Assembly (NCBI GenBank): GCA_003500955.1
Contig: DNQP01000048.1
Coordinates: forward strand, 1-9,175
Length of the DNA stretch: 9,175 bases
Direction of reading: 5' to 3'
DNA from: Curvibacter sp.
GTDB taxonomy: Bacteria; Pseudomonadota; Gammaproteobacteria; Burkholderiales; Burkholderiaceae_C
Positions 7,329 through 9,175 of this stretch are shown here, piece after piece. The notes beneath the pieces are model-generated. The model did no database searches, was not told the origin of the DNA, and saw only the letters and a list, made by a program, of their open reading frames with translations. The position numbers and the translations under genes are program-made. Numbering within the stretch: the stretch's first letter is position 1; each line of letters starts with the position of its first letter.

Positions 7329-8480
7329 ATGAAACAGCCTATTTATCTGGATTACGCGGCGACTACGCCGGTTGATCCGGCGGTTGCCGAGAAAATGGTT
7401 GCCTGCCTGACCATGGATGGCAACTTTGCCAACCCTGCCTCGCGCTCGCACGTATACGGCTGGAAGGCCGAAGAGGCGGCAGAAAATGCCCGTCGTCAGG
7501 TGGCTGATCTGGTTGGCGCCGATCCGCGCGAGATCGTCTGGACCTCTGGAGCGACCGAGTCCAACAACCTGGCCATCAAGGGCATGGCCCATGCGCTGAG
7601 TGCGCGGGGCCGCCACCTGATTACCTCGACTATTGAGCACAAGGCGGTGCTCGACTGCTTCAAGCAGTTGGAGCAGGAAGGCTTCGAGGTCACCTGGTTG
7701 CAGGCTGACGCCTCCGGTGTAATAACGCCCGAGCAGCTGCGCTCAGCGCTGCGCGAGGACACGGCGCTGGTCTCGCTGATGCACGTCAACAACGAGATCG
7801 GCACGATCAATGACATTCGCGCCCTCGGCGAGGTGGCTGAGGGCGCTGGTGCGGTGTTTCATGTCGATGCGGCTCAGTCGACCGGCAAGTTGCCGATTGA
7901 CCTGAAAAACATGCCGGTCGACCTGATGTCCTTTAGTGCCCACAAGACCTACGGCCCCAAGGGCGTGGGTGCACTGTTTGTGCGGCGCGGGCTGATGCCG
8001 CGACCGCAGGCGCAGATTCACGGTGGCGGTCATGAGCGTGGTTTGCGCTCCGGCACGCTGGCAACGCATCAGCTGGTCGGTATGGGTGCGGCGTTCGAGC
8101 TGGCCGGTCAGCTGCGCAAGCAGGAGGGGGCGCGTATCGCCGAGCTGCGTGATGCATTGCTGGCCGGGCTGGCGGGGCTGGAGGGTGTCAGTCTGAACGG
8201 CAGCGCCGAGTCGCGTGTGCCGCACAACCTCAATCTTGCTTTTGCCGGTGTGGATGGCGAGCTGTTGCTGCTGTCGCTCAAGGAGCTGGCCCTGTCCAGC
8301 GGGTCGGCCTGTACCTCGGCCGCCGTCGAGCCGTCCTATGTGTTGCGTGGTATTGGCTTGAGTGATGAGCTGGCCCACAGCTCCATTCGTCTGTCACTGG
8401 GGCGTTACACCAGTCTGGAAGACGTACAGCGCGCCGCCGAGGTTATCTGTCAGGTGGTGCCGCGCCTGCGCTCAAGCTGA
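7329..8480 (+). CDS. iscS: IscS-type cysteine desulfurase lacking the C-terminal tail
   Basis: A PLP enzyme that removes sulfur from L-cysteine, leaving alanine and a persulfide passed to Fe-S cluster, tRNA-thiolation or other acceptors. The numbering coincides with E. coli IscS: His104 over the cofactor (TIEHK), Lys206 binding PLP ([12 protein letters not shown]) and Cys328 carrying the persulfide ([18 protein letters not shown]). The N-terminus [17 protein letters not shown] and [20 protein letters not shown] are of the housekeeping IscS type. It stops at 383 residues (VVPRLRSS), about 21 short of the 404 of E. coli and Pseudomonas IscS; the missing SPLWxMYxxGxD.xxIEW-type tail contributes to IscU binding in E. 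coli. No iscR precedes it and no iscU, iscA, hscBA or fdx follows. GAGGTGAT directly before the ATG is a strong ribosome binding site. It may serve a SUF-type or non-cluster acceptor, or be the remnant of a shortened isc operon. The symbol reflects sequence type, not proven role. Confidence 0.93.
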   Translation: MKQPIYLDYAATTPVDPAVAEKMVACLTMDGNFANPASRSHVYGWKAEEAAENARRQVADLVGADPREIVWTSGATESNNLAIKGMAHALSARGRHLITSTIEHKAVLDCFKQLEQEGFEVTWLQADASGVITPEQLRSALREDTALVSLMHVNNEIGTINDIRALGEVAEGAGAVFHVDAAQSTGKLPIDLKNMPVDLMSFSAHKTYGPKGVGALFVRRGLMPRPQAQIHGGGHERGLRSGTLATHQLVGMGAAFELAGQLRKQEGARIAELRDALLAGLAGLEGVSLNGSAESRVPHNLNLAFAGVDGELLLLSLKELALSSGSACTSAAVEPSYVLRGIGLSDELAHSSIRLSLGRYTSLEDVQRAAEVICQVVPRLRSS

Positions 8481-8496
8481 CGGTCCGCCGTCAGCT
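8475..8496 (+). terminator. Perfect hairpin overlapping the desulfurase stop codon
   Basis: AGCTGACGG (8475-8483) and CCGTCAGCT (8488-8496) form a perfect nine-base-pair stem closed by a TCCG tetraloop, a compact stable shape. The desulfurase TGA (8478-8480) lies in the left arm. The following bases (ATGCTGCTGTTATC) are not a U-run, so this could be an RNA-stability hairpin rather than an intrinsic terminator for the trmJ-cysE-desulfurase transcript. Confidence 0.45.
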
Positions 8497-8519
8497 ATGC
8501 TGCTGTTATCTATTTGTCT

Positions 8520-8546
8520 TTAACCTGCGTATAATCCGCAGGTTAA
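8520..8546 (+). promoter_or_regulatory. ndk upstream element: TATAAT box flanked by a perfect inverted repeat
   Basis: A consensus -10 box TATAAT (8530-8535) lies in the seven-base centre of a perfect inverted repeat with ten-base arms TTAACCTGCG (8520-8529) and CGCAGGTTAA (8537-8546). The right arm overlaps the palindrome GGTTAACC (8541-8548). No good -35 is found 16-18 bases upstream, and TG is two rather than one base ahead of the box. Read as DNA, it is a promoter core with a symmetrical operator. Read as RNA, it is a ten-pair hairpin followed after four bases by TCTTTT (8550-8555), like a terminator for the upstream genes. Transcription starting about 8542 would give ndk a leader of about 50 bases. 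Confidence 0.5.
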
Positions 8547-8592
8547 CCATCTTTTGTAATTTCATTCTGTAACTATCTGTCTGGAGAGTTTT

Positions 8593-9018
8593 ATGGCCGT
8601 TGAACGCACCCTGTCCATTATCAAGCCCGATGCCGTTGCCAAGAACGTCATTGGTGAGATTCTGACCCGTTTTGAAAAGGCTGGTCTGCGCGTTGTCGCT
8701 GCCAAGATGGTTCAGCTGTCCCAGGCCGATGCCGAAGGCTTCTACGCCGAGCACAAAGAGCGTCCTTTCTTCAAGGATCTGGTTGGCTTCATGACTTCCG
8801 GTCCGGTCGTTGTTCAGGTGCTGGAAGGTGAAGGCGCGGTACTGAAAAACCGTGACCTGATGGGCGCTACCAACCCGAAAGAAGCTGCTGCCGGCACTAT
8901 CCGCGCCGACTTCGCCGAGTCCATCGATGCCAACGCCGTGCACGGTTCCGACTCCACCACTTCCGCTGCCCGTGAAGTGGCTTACTTCTTCGCCGAAACC
9001 GAACTCTGCCCGCGCTAA
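8593..9018 (+). CDS. ndk: Nucleoside diphosphate kinase
   Basis: Ndk transfers the gamma-phosphate of ATP to other nucleoside diphosphates through a phospho-histidine, balancing NTP and dNTP pools in the cytoplasm. The protein has 141 residues, normal for the family. It opens with [20 protein letters not shown], carrying the conserved Lys11 ([10 protein letters not shown]), and continues with [11 protein letters not shown] and [14 protein letters not shown]. The catalytic His117 is in NAVHGSDS, at the same number as in E. coli. GGAG at 8583-8586, six bases before the ATG, supports the start. It lies 112 bases after the desulfurase, with two hairpins and a TATAAT box between, so it probably has its own promoter. 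rlmN follows after 39 bases, as in Pseudomonas, where ndk-rlmN closes the isc region. Nothing in the sequence suggests loss of activity. Confidence 0.97.
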   Translation: MAVERTLSIIKPDAVAKNVIGEILTRFEKAGLRVVAAKMVQLSQADAEGFYAEHKERPFFKDLVGFMTSGPVVVQVLEGEGAVLKNRDLMGATNPKEAAAGTIRADFAESIDANAVHGSDSTTSAAREVAYFFAETELCPR

Positions 9019-9057
9019 GGCCGGGTTTGGTTCTCTCAGCCGAGTGATGTGATCGCC

Positions 9058-9175
9058 ATGACTGATACCACCAGCAAGACCAATCTGCTGGGTCTGACAC
9101 AGCAGAAACTGGAAGCTTTCTTCGAAGGATTGGGAGAGAAGCGTTTTCGCGCCGGCCAGGTCATGAAATGGATGC
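9058..9175 (+). CDS. rlmN: Dual-specificity RNA methyltransferase RlmN, 5' fragment
   Basis: Only the first 39 codons and one base are present; the frame is open to the window edge. RlmN is a radical-SAM enzyme that makes 2-methyladenosine at position 2503 of 23S rRNA and position 37 of some tRNAs. The visible part ([20 protein letters not shown], then [19 protein letters not shown]) is the N-terminal accessory domain, with the conserved LLGLT and [12 protein letters not shown] segments; the CxxxCxxC radical-SAM motif lies outside. The ATG at 9058 fits the family start, though only a weak GAG (9042-9044) precedes it at about 13 bases. Its place after ndk, 39 bases away, matches Pseudomonas order and suggests co-transcription with ndk. 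Confidence 0.93.
   Translation, partial: MTDTTSKTNLLGLTQQKLEAFFEGLGEKRFRAGQVMKWM

Noticed and set aside
8520..8546. IscR binding site before ndk
   Set aside because: The inverted repeat does not resemble the known IscR type 1 or type 2 consensus sequences, and no iscR gene is present in the window.
1..9175. A new defence, mobile or secondary-metabolite system
   Set aside because: Every supported gene belongs to a familiar housekeeping or signalling family; there is no transposase, integrase, toxin-antitoxin pair, CRISPR array or nuclease/ATPase cluster. The remaining gaps are short.

Overview
The window has two halves that look as if they come from different proteobacterial lineages. Bases 1 to about 5300 are very GC-rich, with codons ending mostly in G or C, and look like a Burkholderiales (Comamonadaceae-type) chromosome. 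From about 5340 to 9175 the codon use is more relaxed, and the proteins and gene order look gammaproteobacterial, closest in my reading to Pseudomonas and relatives. The change falls inside one gene, suhB. Its first ~80 residues read as the Pseudomonas type and its last ~200 as the Comamonadaceae type. This is either a homologous recombination event or a mis-joined (chimeric) contig. I rank it the most important observation here. All lineage statements rest on remembered family sequences, not on a search.

Left half. On the minus strand are a cryptochrome/photolyase of the iron-sulfur bacterial class (start at 1208, C-terminus beyond base 1) and, 3 bases upstream of it, a 53-residue zinc-ribbon DUF2256 protein. 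A 245-base spacer separates them from a divergent plus-strand gene for a 987-residue cytoplasmic sensor with four PAS-like domains, a GGDEF domain and an EAL domain, predicted to make and/or break cyclic di-GMP. It converges on suhB across a 98-base gap that holds a REP-like inverted repeat of a type common in Burkholderiales and a small hairpin.

Right half. suhB (minus) is divergent from a tight plus-strand cluster: trmJ (tRNA 2'-O-methyltransferase, GTG start), cysE (serine acetyltransferase) and an IscS-type cysteine desulfurase, with gaps of 2 and 6 bases. CysE supplies O-acetylserine for cysteine synthesis and the desulfurase draws sulfur from cysteine, so the last two genes form a short cysteine/sulfur unit. 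A spacer with two perfect hairpins and a consensus TATAAT box leads to ndk (nucleoside diphosphate kinase) and the first 39 codons of rlmN. The iscR and iscU-iscA-hscB-hscA-fdx genes that lie between cysE and ndk in Pseudomonas are absent, and the desulfurase lacks the C-terminal tail of canonical IscS.

I found no RNA gene, CRISPR array, transposase, phage gene or recognisable new defence system. The genes themselves are familiar. The interest lies in the suhB junction, the stripped-down isc locus and the symmetric element before ndk.
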